The position numbers were made by a program, and so were the translations under genes. A stretch of DNA of 64,000 nt from Tillandsia leiboldiana (lineage: Eukaryota > Streptophyta > Magnoliopsida > Poales > Bromeliaceae): assembly GCA_029204045.2 (NCBI GenBank), contig CM055066.1, forward strand, positions 21,742,120-21,806,119, read 5' to 3'. Below are positions 1 through 9,567 of this stretch, piece after piece. The number at the start of each line of letters is the position of its first letter. Within the stretch, counting starts at the first letter, position 1. The notes under the pieces were generated by a model that saw only the letters and a list, made by a program, of their open reading frames with translations, did no database searches and had not been told where the DNA came from.

Positions 1-1305
1 ATCAGAGCTATAAATAAAAATCTGCTGTATAACTAAATCAATCACTGTACAACTGGAAATAATACAACAATGTCCGTCTCCCAAAAGTGATAATCATACA
101 GTATCCTCATATACAAACTCAGAACTCAACCGGGAGGTATCTCCAATAAATACATCAGTGTACAGGCTCTCAATACATGACAATCCTCACTACAACAGTC
201 TCTCAAAGAAGGAAAAAATAAAATAACTAATCTACTGAAGCTCTCCTCTGAAGGGGTACCGCTACACACCAACGACGGGTAGGGAACTAGCTCGCGACTC
301 CCTCGCCTCGGTCAGAAGGATCAGCAACAGGAACAACAGGAACCGGAGTAGAGTCCCTGGGGAAAGACACCACGACGGGTGTGAGAACTACATCCCACAG
401 TAGTTCTCAGTGGGTGCCGCCAACAAGCCCGACGGTCTGCCCACTAAGTCTACTAGAGGCATAAAGCAACAAATGCAGTACTGTAAGGAAAGCTGGGAAA
501 AGTAAACTCTACAGCTACTATGCCTCTATCTAGATGCTCAAAGAGTGGAACAGAAAGAACATGATGCCACAACTAACTCTCATCTCGGATCACCCAATCC
601 GAACTGACTGCCTCCTCGGGTCCAGTCAAACCTGCGCCAACCTACTGTCGTTACGTCCCGGAGGAGCGGACTTATGTAGGACGTCCATGACTGCCAACAC
701 CAGCATAGCCAGAGGGACAAATGCAACGACAAGTCGCGATAGAAAAGCTCAATCTCACGCCGGTACAACAACCCGGTCTCGCCTACTCCGGAGTGGCACT
801 CGAGGGGAGCGACCCGCTCGAGTAAAAAGTAACCCATCTCAAGTATCTCTGTAAAGTATCTCTGTAGCTCAAATGTGGCTCATGCAGGCTATGATCCACG
901 ATCAAACAGATCGGTAACTCCAAGCTCAAAGCACAACTCAGTCGGAAAAAGAACCTCGACTCGAACAGGAATAGCCCAAAACACTCTCACAGCTATGTCG
1001 GAGAACCCTCAACGACTCAATCTGATAATGCACGACCATGGCTGAGTCGGGAAACCTCCACGACTCGATCTGCCAGAACCCCAAGATCCTCAAAGCTAAG
1101 TGGAAGAACCACCTCCACCACTAAATCAGAAAAACAACCTCTAGATCACACTCTACCAACTCATAGCACAAAGTCGCATCCACTGCGAGAAACTGCCTCA
1201 ACAGGCCAACACCGCATCCACTGCGAACAACTGCCTCAACAGGCCAACATCGCATCCACTGACACGAGGAAGGGTCCGGGAACCCCGAAAGACTAGAACC
1301 TATAA
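1..1305 (-). mobile_element. Tekay-type gypsy LTR 'T1', first segment (LTR interior)
   Basis: Non-coding LTR sequence of a Ty3/gypsy Tekay-like element. It matches the T3 LTR from about 36430 onward nearly base for base at its start, so the window opens about 120 bp inside the LTR. The terminal motif TGTCACGCCCCGG seen in T3 and T4 lies before position 1. The segment stops at a Cassandra insertion. Together with 1884-2700 and 13818-15609 it makes an LTR of about 4.0 kb, the same length as T4. Orientation is minus, judged from the terminal sequences and the PBS/PPT of T4. A 38-bp minisatellite lies at 1175-1261. No coding capacity seen; open frames here are not conserved. Confidence 0.8.
1175..1261. 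repeat. 38-bp tandem repeat, about 2.3 copies
   Basis: Units start at 1175, 1213 and 1251 with cgcatccactg. It lies inside LTR T1. T2 and T3 carry different minisatellites in their LTRs. Confidence 0.8.
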
Positions 1306-1483
1306 TGTGACACCCCCGGAATTTGGATTAGTCCAATATATAAATGATATAATAGGACTAAAATCTCTAACCTGGCTATAGCATTTTGGATGGTAGCAAG
1401 ATCCAAGAGGAACATGAGAGTTAAGCGTGCTAGAGCTAGAGTAGTTCTAGGATGGGTGACCCCCTGGGAAGTGGGGCGTCACA
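1306..1483 (+). repeat. Cassandra copy 1, 5' LTR
   Basis: 178-bp LTR, TG...CA termini, near-inverted ends (TGTGACACCCC against GGGGCGTCACA). The 3' half from about 1400 is 5S rRNA-like. Confidence 0.92.
1400..1478 (+). other. 5S rRNA-derived segment in Cassandra LTR (not a 5S gene)
   Basis: Closely resembles the 3' two thirds of plant 5S rRNA, including the internal pol III control elements around GTTAAGCGTGC (A-box side) and GGATGGGTGACC (C-box). The copy in the second LTR is at 1800-1878. Whether pol III uses it here is unknown. Confidence 0.88.
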
Positions 1484-1485
1484 GT

Positions 1486-1499
1486 TGGTATCAGAGCCA
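1486..1499 (+). other. Cassandra primer binding site (initiator Met-tRNA)
   Basis: TGGTATCAGAGCCA lies 2 bp after the 5' LTR, complementary to the 3' end of plant initiator tRNA-Met. Confidence 0.92.
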
Positions 1500-1691
1500 T
1501 TCACCAGCCGGAAATGTGAGATGAGTCTCGGCTGAGCCAGGGGTTATTTAGCGGGTAGAGCGAGGCTCCCCGGCAATGACCATTGTGAGTGGAGTGCAGC
1601 TCCTCACAAGGTCGGCTAAGGCTAGCGAGACGAGTCTCACATCGCCTGGTGCTTGTGAGTGTGCTTGAGCCTGACGTGGACGTCAGGGCTT

Positions 1692-1705
1692 AAAGGGGGG
1701 AAGAA
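1692..1705 (+). other. Cassandra polypurine tract
   Basis: AAAGGGGGGAAGAA directly precedes the 3' LTR; plus-strand primer site. The same junction motif GGGGAAGAATGT occurs at the PPT/LTR boundary of the gypsy element at 54967. Confidence 0.9.
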
Positions 1706-1883
1706 TGTGACACCCCCGGAATTTGGATTAGTCCTATATATAAATGATATAATAGGACTAAAATCTCTAACCCGGCTATAGCATTTTGGATGGTAGCAAG
1801 ATCCAAGAGGAACATGAGAGTTAAGCGTGCTAGAGCTAGAGTAGTTCTAGGATGGGTGACCCCCTGGGAAGTGGGGCGTTACA
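1706..1883 (+). repeat. Cassandra copy 1, 3' LTR
   Basis: 178-bp direct repeat of 1306-1483, with its 5S-like part at about 1800-1878. The end reads GTTACA instead of GTCACA. Confidence 0.92.
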
Positions 1884-2700
1884 TACAATCCAAATCAAAC
1901 AAGAACAGGCTCTAGGCATAGCCTCTCGTTGTTCTCGTCCCAAGAAGAAGGCAGACCTTAGAACCCAGACCACTCGAATCATCTCGGGTGGTTAATTTAT
2001 AGGAAAAAGGTGACATTTCTTACTGAAGCCATCTGATCTGTAAGAAATCCATATTTAATGATTTTTAGTTCTTTTTAGGAAAACGGTTGAAACCAAGTTT
2101 TATATCCAAGCCTCGAAGGGCTAATGCCTTCGTCCAATCAAACAAGACAGACTCCGGCGACCCTACGATGCTTGGAAGAAACCATTTGGTTGACAAAAAT
2201 CATATGTGTGTCCAAAAAGGTTCTGGGTTTAAGGTCCTGCTAACACTGGTATACCGCTGCCACTAACACAGCGGCGACAGATAAAACAAGAGAATAAAAC
2301 ATCTCGGGACCGCCGTCTACCCAAACAGCTCCCGCTACAGATGAACAACCAACTACATCTACCAGACTCCACTCTGCTCCCAAGCACGAGTGTAACATGC
2401 ATCCCACACTAAAAGATAACTCCTGACCACTCGGCCCACTACCCGGGCGAGGAAGAACACTATGTCCAGGAAAGTAGAAGTGTGGATGTCTAAAGCAGAA
2501 ATAACCCTAGCCCAAGTGAGTGTTTTCTACTAGTCTGGTTACACATGCAACATATGACAGGGTGCTACGTCAAATTCCAAGATAACAATAATCAACAGCT
2601 TGTAGGGAAGGAAAAATAAACACATGATCATCTAACAGCATTAGGAACATCAATTCCTATAATCTAGCATGCTATATAGAACACATCTATAACATGCAAG
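1884..2700 (-). mobile_element. Tekay LTR T1, second segment
   Basis: Continuation of T1 after the Cassandra insertion, up to the SIRE1 insertion. No gene seen. The last five bases, gcaag (2696-2700), are the left target-site copy of SIRE1. Confidence 0.75.
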
Positions 2701-2927
2701 TGTTACGGAATTTGAGTTGGCATAGTTTCGTGAAAGTCTCAAGTCTTGAAGATTGAAGGTGAAGAAAGTTGGATCATTTAACTCAATCTCAAGAAAGAAG
2801 AATTCAAAAGGATTAGGTATGTTTAACTAAAGATTTTGTGTGATCCGAATACTTCTTGTAGTGTAGAAACACTTGGAAGAATCCTTCATTGCATAAAAAT
2901 CAAAAACTGGACTTGGGACATGTTCAG

Positions 2928-3210
2928 GATCCGGATCAGGTTGTTCGATCCGGATCCCGAAGGTGGTTCGTTCATACACCAGTTCAATCCGGATCGTAGC
3001 CTCTCTTGATCCGGATCCCGAACACTGGGTTTACCATCTTCCTTGTACGATCCGGATCAGGCTTCGCAATCCGGATCCCGAACGTTGATGTTTGGTGAAC
3101 TGTATGAACGATCCGGATCAAGCACTTCAATCCGGATCCCGAACCTTCGTTTTTCTGGAATTGCCTGACTCGTTACGACGATCCGGATCACAGCTAATCC
3201 GATCCGGATC
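2928..3210 (+). promoter_or_regulatory. U3 array of ten ATCCGGAT palindromes in five pairs
   Basis: Ten copies of ATCCGGAT, usually within GATCCGGATC. Start-to-start distances within pairs are 19, 22, 19, 19 and 21 bp; between pairs 39, 41, 42 and 51 bp. In most pairs the second member is followed by CCGAA. It ends about 65 bp before the TATA box, so a promoter or enhancer role is inferred. The CCGG core is also a CG/CHG methylation target. The 3' LTR copy is at 12706-12988. Confidence 0.85.
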
Positions 3211-3276
3211 GCCGTCCGTAAAATTTCCAGAAATGTTAGGTTTTTTATTCTTATCTCCTTCCTAGGGTTTCTAACC

Positions 3277-3284
3277 TATAAATA
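3277..3284 (+). promoter_or_regulatory. SIRE1 LTR TATA box
   Basis: TATAAATA after a CTAGGGTTTCTAACC context, a typical plant LTR promoter. Transcription would start near 3310, putting the downstream stem-loops and hairpin array in the RNA leader. Confidence 0.85.
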
Positions 3285-3417
3285 GACCCTTGACTCTTTT
3301 TCTAGGGTGAATCAAAATAGCCGTCATTTTCATATATCATCTTATACGGCTCTAGATCTACTTATAGAGAAGAAAGGAAATCATTAGAGAATACTCTATG
3401 TTTCTTCATCTATATTG

Positions 3418-3515
3418 ATTAGTTTGATTCTAGGTTTTCATACTCACATCTTGAGTTGAATCAAACTAATGAATACTTAGATGGTATTTCCGATCTATCT
3501 TTGATCTAAGTATTC
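3418..3515 (+). other. Two adjacent leader stem-loops (hairpins I and II)
   Basis: Hairpin I pairs 3418-3430 (ATTAGTTTGATTC) with 3458-3470, 13 bp perfect. Hairpin II pairs 3471-3482 (GAATACTTAGAT) with 3504-3515, 12 bp perfect. SIRE-A keeps hairpin I with two compensatory changes and hairpin II unchanged. Both should be transcribed. Role unknown; packaging, dimerisation or translation are possibilities. Confidence 0.8.
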
Positions 3516-3561
3516 GGCGGATCATCACCACCAAAAACAACGATTTACCCCAAAAATCGGT

Positions 3562-3738
3562 GCGTGGATTCGCGTGTCCTTGTGGATTCAAGGTTCAACC
3601 GCTCTCGTGGATTCAGAGCGAGGCACGTTCGTGGATTCGAAGGGTGCTATTGGGTGAAGACCGTGGATTCGGTCGGACGTCGTGGATTCGACGTTGGACG
3701 CCGTGGATTCGGCGTTGGGCGCAGATCGTGGATTCGAG
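3562..3738 (+). other. Tandem array of eight mini-hairpins with constant TGGATT loop
   Basis: Eight copies of GTGGATTC, each flanked by arms complementary to each other but different in each unit: GCG/CGC, CCTTG/CAAGG, GCTCT/AGAGC, TTCG/CGAA, GACCG/CGGTC, ACGTCG/CGACGT, ACGCCG/CGGCGT, TCG/CGA. Stem variation with a fixed loop indicates selection on RNA or DNA structure. It lies in the inferred leader about 250 nt after the expected start site. All three frames are read across the units and no ATG leads in, so it is unlikely to be coding. 3' LTR copy: 13340-13516. Confidence 0.85.
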
Positions 3739-4040
3739 AAGCGTCGTGGAGCGAGCGGAGAAGATCCTCTAGGAGCGTATGGAAAAGGTTGAGTCGTAAG
3801 TGTGTACGGTAAATCACCTTGTACGTGTTTTAATTCTAGTGGATTTCTGCCGTGTTATCGGTCCCGTGGTTTTTTACTCCGGTGATGGAGTTTTCCACGT
3901 AAAAATCTTGCGTATTATTTTTATTTCCGCATTGGGCTTTTATCGCAACGATTTTTGAGTGTTTATACGTTTACACCTATTCACCCCCCTCTAGGTGTTT
4001 TTTCCCCTATTTAGATCCTTATTACATATAACCCAACAAG

Positions 4041-4054
4041 TGGTATCAGAGAAG
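4041..4054 (+). other. SIRE1 primer binding site
   Basis: TGGTATCAGAG starts 2 bp after the LTR and matches the initiator tRNA-Met 3' end, as in most plant copia elements. Confidence 0.92.
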
Positions 4055-4071
4055 GAATAGGGTTGTAAACA

Positions 4072-6093
4072 ATGGTTGAAGGTGGAAACATCAAACGACC
4101 CCCGTTCTTCGATGGAACAAATTATGCGTACTGGAAAGTGCGGATGAAAGCCTTTTTAATTTCCATCGACGAACGGGTGTGGCAATCAATTGAATTAGGA
4201 TGGTCTAATCCAACTGAATTTATTGGTGATGTTCGCACCTTAAAACCTAGGTCGAAATGGACCAAGGAAGAGTTAGATTCATCTTCTTACAATGGCAAGG
4301 GAATTAATGCTATTTTTAATGCCTTATCTCAAACTGAATTCTCTCGCGTCTCGGCATGTGAGACTGCGAAAGAAATCTGGGATGTTCTTCAGGTTACACA
4401 TGAGGGAACTAACCTCGTGAAGATTCAGAAACTGCAAATGCTTACGAGCAAGTTTGACTCTATCTTGATGGCAGAAAATGAATCTTTCACGGACTACTAT
4501 ACACGATTGCAAGATATCGTAAACTCATGTGCTAACCTGGGAGAGAAGATTCCAGAATTTAAGATTGTAAGAAAGATCTTAAGAACTCTTCCTGAACGAT
4601 TTCGCCCAAAGGTTACTGCCATTGAAACTATTAAACACCCGGACGAAATACGTGTAGAAGAATTAGTTGGTTCATTACAAACTTATGAAATGACATTTAC
4701 TACTAACAATTCTGCTGGAAAGGCATCCACTTCTAAGTCTTCAGGTTATGCGTTGAAAACAACTAAGGAAGAAGACGCGGATACATCCTCCTCAGACGAT
4801 GACGAGAACCTTTCTATGGAGGAATTTGAGAAGCAGCTCGCTCTCTTGACAAGGAAGTTTCGCCGCAACTTTCGAAGGGGCAATTCAAGCAAATCTCCAT
4901 CCTTCGGAAAGTCGAACAAAGGCAAGGGTACTTCAAGTTACAAGTCAAGAAAGCAAGAGAACTTCTCAAAGGATAAGAAAAGTTCAGAAGGACAACTACA
5001 ATGCTTCAAATGTCGAGGCTACGGCCACATTGCAACGGAGTGTCCCAACAAGTATCCGGCAAAGAAGAAGGCGATGCAAGTCGTCACTTGGGATGACAAC
5101 TCAACGTCAAATGAGTCGTCTTCGAGTGATGAAGAAAAGAGCTCCACCGCATTCCACGCGTCCGTATCTTCACCCTTAATGTGCTTTATGGCAAGTACAT
5201 CCGAGTCGTTGTCCAACTCCACTGTTGAAAAGAATGCAACGGACAATGAATCGGATGATTCGGAAGGTGAAGATTTTGCTCTAGCCTATCACAGATCTTT
5301 ACGGGATTTAAAGAAACCGGCTAAGCAAAACAAGGGGTTGAGAGGGAGATTGCAGGATCTCGAAGAAGAAGTAAAAAGGGTAACTTCTCTCTCGACCGAT
5401 CTTGAAGTGGAAAGGGATAATCTGATAAAGGCAAATGTTTCCCTTCAAGAGTCCAATGAGCAACTCGAGAAGAACTATATAGATATGGTGAACAAAGCGA
5501 ACTATTTCTTGAAGCTCTACGGCGAGGCCCGACGGGAAAAATTGGAAATGACAGAGACCATTTGCCAACTCAAGGATGACTTACAGCAATTTTCTTTTGG
5601 AAGGAGTAAGTTGGATAAACTTCTTGGTCTTGGTCAAACAAACAAGTTCGGCCTCGGATACAATCGAACTGAAGACAATTTTAGTTCGGTTGGGACAGTC
5701 TTTGTGCCTCAGTCGGTATCTCCTCCTCCGACACCGGAAATCATGACAACCAACGACAACAAGCCTACCTCATCCTCTTCAGAATCGTCAAGCACAAAGG
5801 TATGTTTTCGTTGTAATTTTGCAGGGCACATTGAAAGAAATTGCAAGATTGGAGCTCAAAGATCAAATCAACCACATCTTGCAACTACTACCAATAAGTT
5901 CACTCCCCGGAATTCAAAGAAGGATTTTCCTAAAGAAAAGGACATTGGTAGTACTTCAAATAAGACGATGACAAAAGAAAAAGACCAATCATGCAAGACG
6001 TCTTCATCAAGGAAAACTTCTCAACCATTGCCAACATACTCCAAAACTCAAAAGGTTTGGGTATGCAAAGGTGAAACCCCTCCTTGTCTTTAA
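4072..6093 (+). CDS. gag: SIRE1 Gag polyprotein
   Basis: A 673-residue Gag, forming the virus-like particle shell in the cytoplasm and binding element RNA. The ATG at 4072 is the first after the PBS. A DUF4219-like start (FFDGTNYAYWKVRM, about residues 13-26) leads into a UBN2-type gag domain to about residue 210. Two CCHC zinc knuckles are visible: C311-X2-C314-X4-H319-X4-C324 and C578-X2-C581-X4-H586-X4-C591. Between them lie an acidic Ser-rich stretch and a strong predicted coiled coil (about 415-510). The frame is intact. The stop is probably not the natural one: in SIRE-B the same frame runs on into protease, so this stop comes from a deletion that removed protease. In sequence alone it could still yield functional Gag. 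Confidence 0.93.
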   Translation: MVEGGNIKRPPFFDGTNYAYWKVRMKAFLISIDERVWQSIELGWSNPTEFIGDVRTLKPRSKWTKEELDSSSYNGKGINAIFNALSQTEFSRVSACETAKEIWDVLQVTHEGTNLVKIQKLQMLTSKFDSILMAENESFTDYYTRLQDIVNSCANLGEKIPEFKIVRKILRTLPERFRPKVTAIETIKHPDEIRVEELVGSLQTYEMTFTTNNSAGKASTSKSSGYALKTTKEEDADTSSSDDDENLSMEEFEKQLALLTRKFRRNFRRGNSSKSPSFGKSNKGKGTSSYKSRKQENFSKDKKSSEGQLQCFKCRGYGHIATECPNKYPAKKKAMQVVTWDDNSTSNESSSSDEEKSSTAFHASVSSPLMCFMASTSESLSNSTVEKNATDNESDDSEGEDFALAYHRSLRDLKKPAKQNKGLRGRLQDLEEEVKRVTSLSTDLEVERDNLIKANVSLQESNEQLEKNYIDMVNKANYFLKLYGEARREKLEMTETICQLKDDLQQFSFGRSKLDKLLGLGQTNKFGLGYNRTEDNFSSVGTVFVPQSVSPPPTPEIMTTNDNKPTSSSSESSSTKVCFRCNFAGHIERNCKIGAQRSNQPHLATTTNKFTPRNSKKDFPKEKDIGSTSNKTMTKEKDQSCKTSSSRKTSQPLPTYSKTQKVWVCKGETPPCL

Positions 6094-6156
6094 TCGTTCT
6101 ACGATTAAATCTTGTGTAGTTTATGTAGACTATTTTCTTTTCTTCTTTTTCTTTTG

Positions 6157-8630
6157 GCCGACCCGTCAACCATCCTTGGGAGGTAAATGGTACATTTTCT
6201 TATTGGTTGATGATTTCTCTAGGTTTTCTTGGGTAGCATTTTTAAAAGAGAAAGCTGATACGTTTGACTCTTTTCATAAGATTTGCCATCGTATTATGAT
6301 TGAAAAAAAAAATGAAAAGATCATTCGTGTTAGAAGTGATAGAGGTGGAGAATTCATAAATTCAAAATTCATTGATTTTTGCACTTCAAATGGCATTAAA
6401 CATGAATTCTCGGCACCCTATACACCTCAGCAGAATGGTGTTGTTGAGCGCAAAAACAGGGTTGTACAAGAGATGGCGCGTGTGATGCTTCATAGCTGGA
6501 ATTTACCGCTACATTTTTGGGCTGAAGCCGTGAACACCGCTGTCTATGTCATTAATAGAGTTTACTTGCGCCCAGGAACTTTAAATACACCATATGAGCT
6601 GTGGTTTAGTAGAAAATCGGATATCAAATACTTTCGTATCTTCGGGAGTCGATGTTACATTTTACGTGACCGTGAAAATCTTGGAAAGTTCAACTCTCGA
6701 AGTGATGAAGGGATCTTTTTGGGTTATTCTACGAATAGCAGAGCATATCGAGTATTTAACATTGAATCTAAGACGATCGTAGAATCTATAAATGTTAAAG
6801 TAGATGAAGCTTTTCACTTTGGATCTGGAAAATCTACCCTCGATATCTCTCTAGATGATGATTCTCCTGCTAGTGCATCTTCTCATGATAATACTTCCAA
6901 TATTAATGATGCATCTAATGGCTCTTCTAGTTTATCAGATGTGCAGGAAATCATCTCATGTATCTCCGAGTACTCCGTTTCAACAAACGCTACGAATCTC
7001 CAAGGATCATCCGGAATCGAATATTATTGGAGATCCACAAGAAGGAGTTAGAACTCGGAGGCAGTTGGTTTGTGGATTCGCTTGCTACGTATCTTTAATC
7101 GAACCAAAGAACATAGATGAAGCTCTTCAGGATGACTACTGGATTAAAGCAATGCAGGAAGAGCTCCATCAATTTGAGCGAAACAAAGTCTGGGAATTAA
7201 CGAAGCCTCCACAGCAACATAATGTGATAGGTACCAAATGGATCTTCAAGAACAAGAAAAATGAGGATGGTACTATCATCAGGAACAAGGCACGATTAGT
7301 TGCTCAAGGTTATTCTCAAGTAGAAGGTATAGACTTTGACGAAACATTCGCCCCTGTAGCTAGACTCGAGTCCATTCGTATACTATTTGCTATTGCTTGT
7401 CATTTTAAAATCAAATTATTTCAAATGGACGTTAAGAGCGCATTTCTAAATGGTTTTTTAAATGAGGAAGTTTATGTGGCTCAACCGAAAGGTTTTGTAG
7501 ATCATAAACAACCTAACCATGTTTTTCGTTTGAAAAAGGCTCTTTACGGTCTGAAACAAGAACCGCGAGCATGGTACGAAAGGTTAACAAAGCACCTTTT
7601 GGAGAAGGGCTATACTCGAGGGGGAGCTGATAGGACTCTCTTTGTGAAGCATTATCAAAGCAATTTCATTGTAGCACAAATCTATGTCGATGACATTGTA
7701 TTTGGCGCAACAAGAGATAATGATGCTTCTAAATTCGCGGAGACCATGGAAAGCGAATTTGAGATGTCCATGATGGGCGAATTGACTTATTTTCTTGGAT
7801 TGCAAATTAAACAAAATGATGAAGGTATTCACTTGAGTCAATCCAAGTATGCAATGGAGTTGGTCAAAAAGTTTGATCTAGAAAATTGTAAAGATTTTCC
7901 AACTCCAATGGGAACTAGCCACAAGGGACTTGGAAGTGAATCACAAAGTGAGAATGTAGACGAGAAACTGTATCGAAGTATGATTGGAAGTCTACTTTAC
8001 CTCACGGCTAGTCGCCCGGATATATCCTTTAGTGTTGGGATTTGCGCGAGATATCAATCAGCACCAAAGGAGGTTCACCTGAAAGCGGTGAAAAGGATCA
8101 TCCGGTATATCAAAGGATCAATTAATTTCGGAATTTGGTATCCTATGGGAACAAGTTTGGATATTGTTGGATACTCAGATGCCGATTGGGCAGGATCTGT
8201 GGATGATCGGAAAAGCACGAGTGGTGCATGCTTCTATCTTGGCCATTGCCTTGTTGCATGGCACAGTAAAAAGCAGAATTGCATAGCACTCTCGACTGCC
8301 GAAGCGGAATACATTTCAGCGGGTAGTTGTTCAACCCAACTCATTTGGATGAAAAGTGTGTTGAGCGACTTCCGGATTTCAGCATCTTCGGTAACAATTC
8401 TTTGTGACAACACAAGTGCAATTAACATTTCAAAAAACCCTGTGTTGCACTCTAGAACAAAACATATTGAACTTAGATATCATTTTCTTAGAGAGCTAGT
8501 TGAATCAAATACTCTTCAACTTTCATATATTTCAACTGAGGATCAATTGGCTGACTTTCTAACAAAACCTTTGGATCAAAAACGTTTTATTCATTTACGA
8601 AAAGCAATTGGAATGATTTCCTTGAAATAA
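6157..8630 (+). pseudogene. pol: SIRE1 pol remnant: integrase core, reverse transcriptase, RNase H
   Basis: Copia-type Pol lacking its N-terminal third. The integrase catalytic core is present (LLVDDFSR, SDRGGEF and QNGVVERKN carry the DDE residues), then the RVT_2 reverse transcriptase with YVDD at about 7683, then RNase H (YSDADWAG, SKKQNCIALSTAEAEY). Protease and the integrase HHCC region are absent; T-rich filler separates gag from 6157. One extra A near 6947-6950, relative to SIRE-A, shifts the frame between integrase and RT, so the pieces are open at 6157-7051 and 6855-8630. The RT/RNase H part is otherwise open to its normal end. No start codon of its own; probably not expressed as a working enzyme set. 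Confidence 0.92.
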
Positions 8631-9567
8631 ACTTCTTTTTGAAACCTTTGCTTAGGATAGGTTTTGTATTTGTTTTTGTTTTGTTCATTATCTATGTTTG
8701 TACATAGGACATTAATTGAGCATAGATCATAATTGACTTTAATTGCATCTTTTCGCACATTTAGAAATTCATTATGCTTTTACCATCATAATATTTCACT
8801 GTTGCAATGATCATTTATGTTAATTAAATCATCTTCTGAGTGATCAAAGTCAATTTCTCTCTCTCAATGATCTCTTGGTATAGTCATTATCTTATTTGAC
8901 TGCTTAGTCGAGTATGAAATCGAGATCAATATTTGGTTGAATACTTTATATCTTAAATAATTGATAGCCAATTGAGGGGGAGTCATAGGAAATGTAAAAT
9001 GCTCAAAAGATGTGGAAAGAGTTACATCCCAATGAGTGTGAAAACTACCACCACATGGAGGAAAGAGCTACCACCTCGGTCGTCCGAGTATTGTGTGCAG
9101 CTACCACATGTATACCAAGCATGGTTGTTCAAATTTTGATTAAGTAAAATGCATGTTGAAATACTTGACTTCGTCAAATTTCAAGGTTGGTATAAGGTGG
9201 GTTTTTAAAGAAAGATGCTCAAAGAGCCACTCTCTTCAACAGATTGTCTAGATACATTATCTACTATATTTGGGATTTCAAACATCTATTGATCTTTGTA
9301 TTTCATTTTCTTTACTGAATTGATGATTTGATAAAGGCATTACTCATAAGATCAAGTTAGATGTAATTGAAGGTGTTCAACTTTAAGGGATTTAATTTTT
9401 GTAAATTCTCGTTTCATTTTTGGATATTATTGATAGATTTGGCATAATCTAATTCTTGTTGTATGAAACGATGATTTTTGTTTAAGGTTGATACACATTT
9501 GTGCTTACAATCTTTTTCTGGTTTTTCTTGAATTTCTCTGAAATTTTCTAAAGAAAAAGTTGGAGCC
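8631..9567 (+). other. Post-pol spacer with a conserved non-coding block at 8972-9240
   Basis: No gene seen. After AT-rich sequence, a block from a GAGGGGGAG tract (8974-8982) to about 9240 is recognisable in SIRE-A, SIRE-B and the diverged gag-only element. It carries three CTACCAC words and a perfect hairpin CTCGG-TCGT-CCGAG at 9075-9088. Its survival in an element without pol suggests a cis-acting role; which one is unknown. Confidence 0.75.

Larger units (their letters stand above)
1306..1883 (+). mobile_element. Cassandra TRIM retrotransposon, copy 1
   Basis: A complete miniature LTR retrotransposon of 578 bp with two 178-bp LTRs (1306-1483, 1706-1883), a PBS and a PPT but no coding sequence. 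LTRs begin TGTGACACCC and end GTCACA or GTTACA. Each LTR carries a 5S rRNA-derived segment (GTTAAGCGTGC ... GGATGGGTGACC), the hallmark of the Cassandra family. Flanks are tataa (1301-1305) and tacaa (1884-1888), a 5-bp TSD with one change. I noticed three differences between the LTRs. It is inserted in Tekay LTR T1. Being non-coding, it must rely on proteins of an autonomous element. Confidence 0.93.
2701..4038 (+). repeat. SIRE1 5' LTR
   Basis: Begins TGTTACGG and ends CCCAACA. From 5' to 3' it holds a palindrome array (2928-3210), a TATA box (3277-3284), two stem-loops (3418-3515) and the TGGATT hairpin array (3562-3738). Confidence 0.95.

Noticed and set aside
534..854. 106-codon ORF near the left edge
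   Set aside because: Inside LTR T1; homologous LTRs do not keep the frame.
1400..1478. 5S rRNA gene
   Set aside because: Only the 3' part of 5S is well matched, and it sits in each LTR of a TRIM with PBS, PPT and TSD; this is Cassandra, not an rDNA locus.
2928..3210. CRISPR array or satellite
   Set aside because: Repeat cores are 8-10 bp with variable spacers inside a plant LTR; no CRISPR architecture.
3560..3812. Small repeat-rich protein (RGF/VDSR/WIR units) conserved in all SIRE LTRs
   Set aside because: The frames start at GTG, not ATG; units fall in all three frames and spacing is not a multiple of three. The hairpin explanation fits better.
4072..6093. SIRE gag stop codon as a natural gag/pol boundary with recoding
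   Set aside because: SIRE-B reads through in frame from gag to protease; the stops in SIRE1 and the gag-only element sit at deletion junctions.
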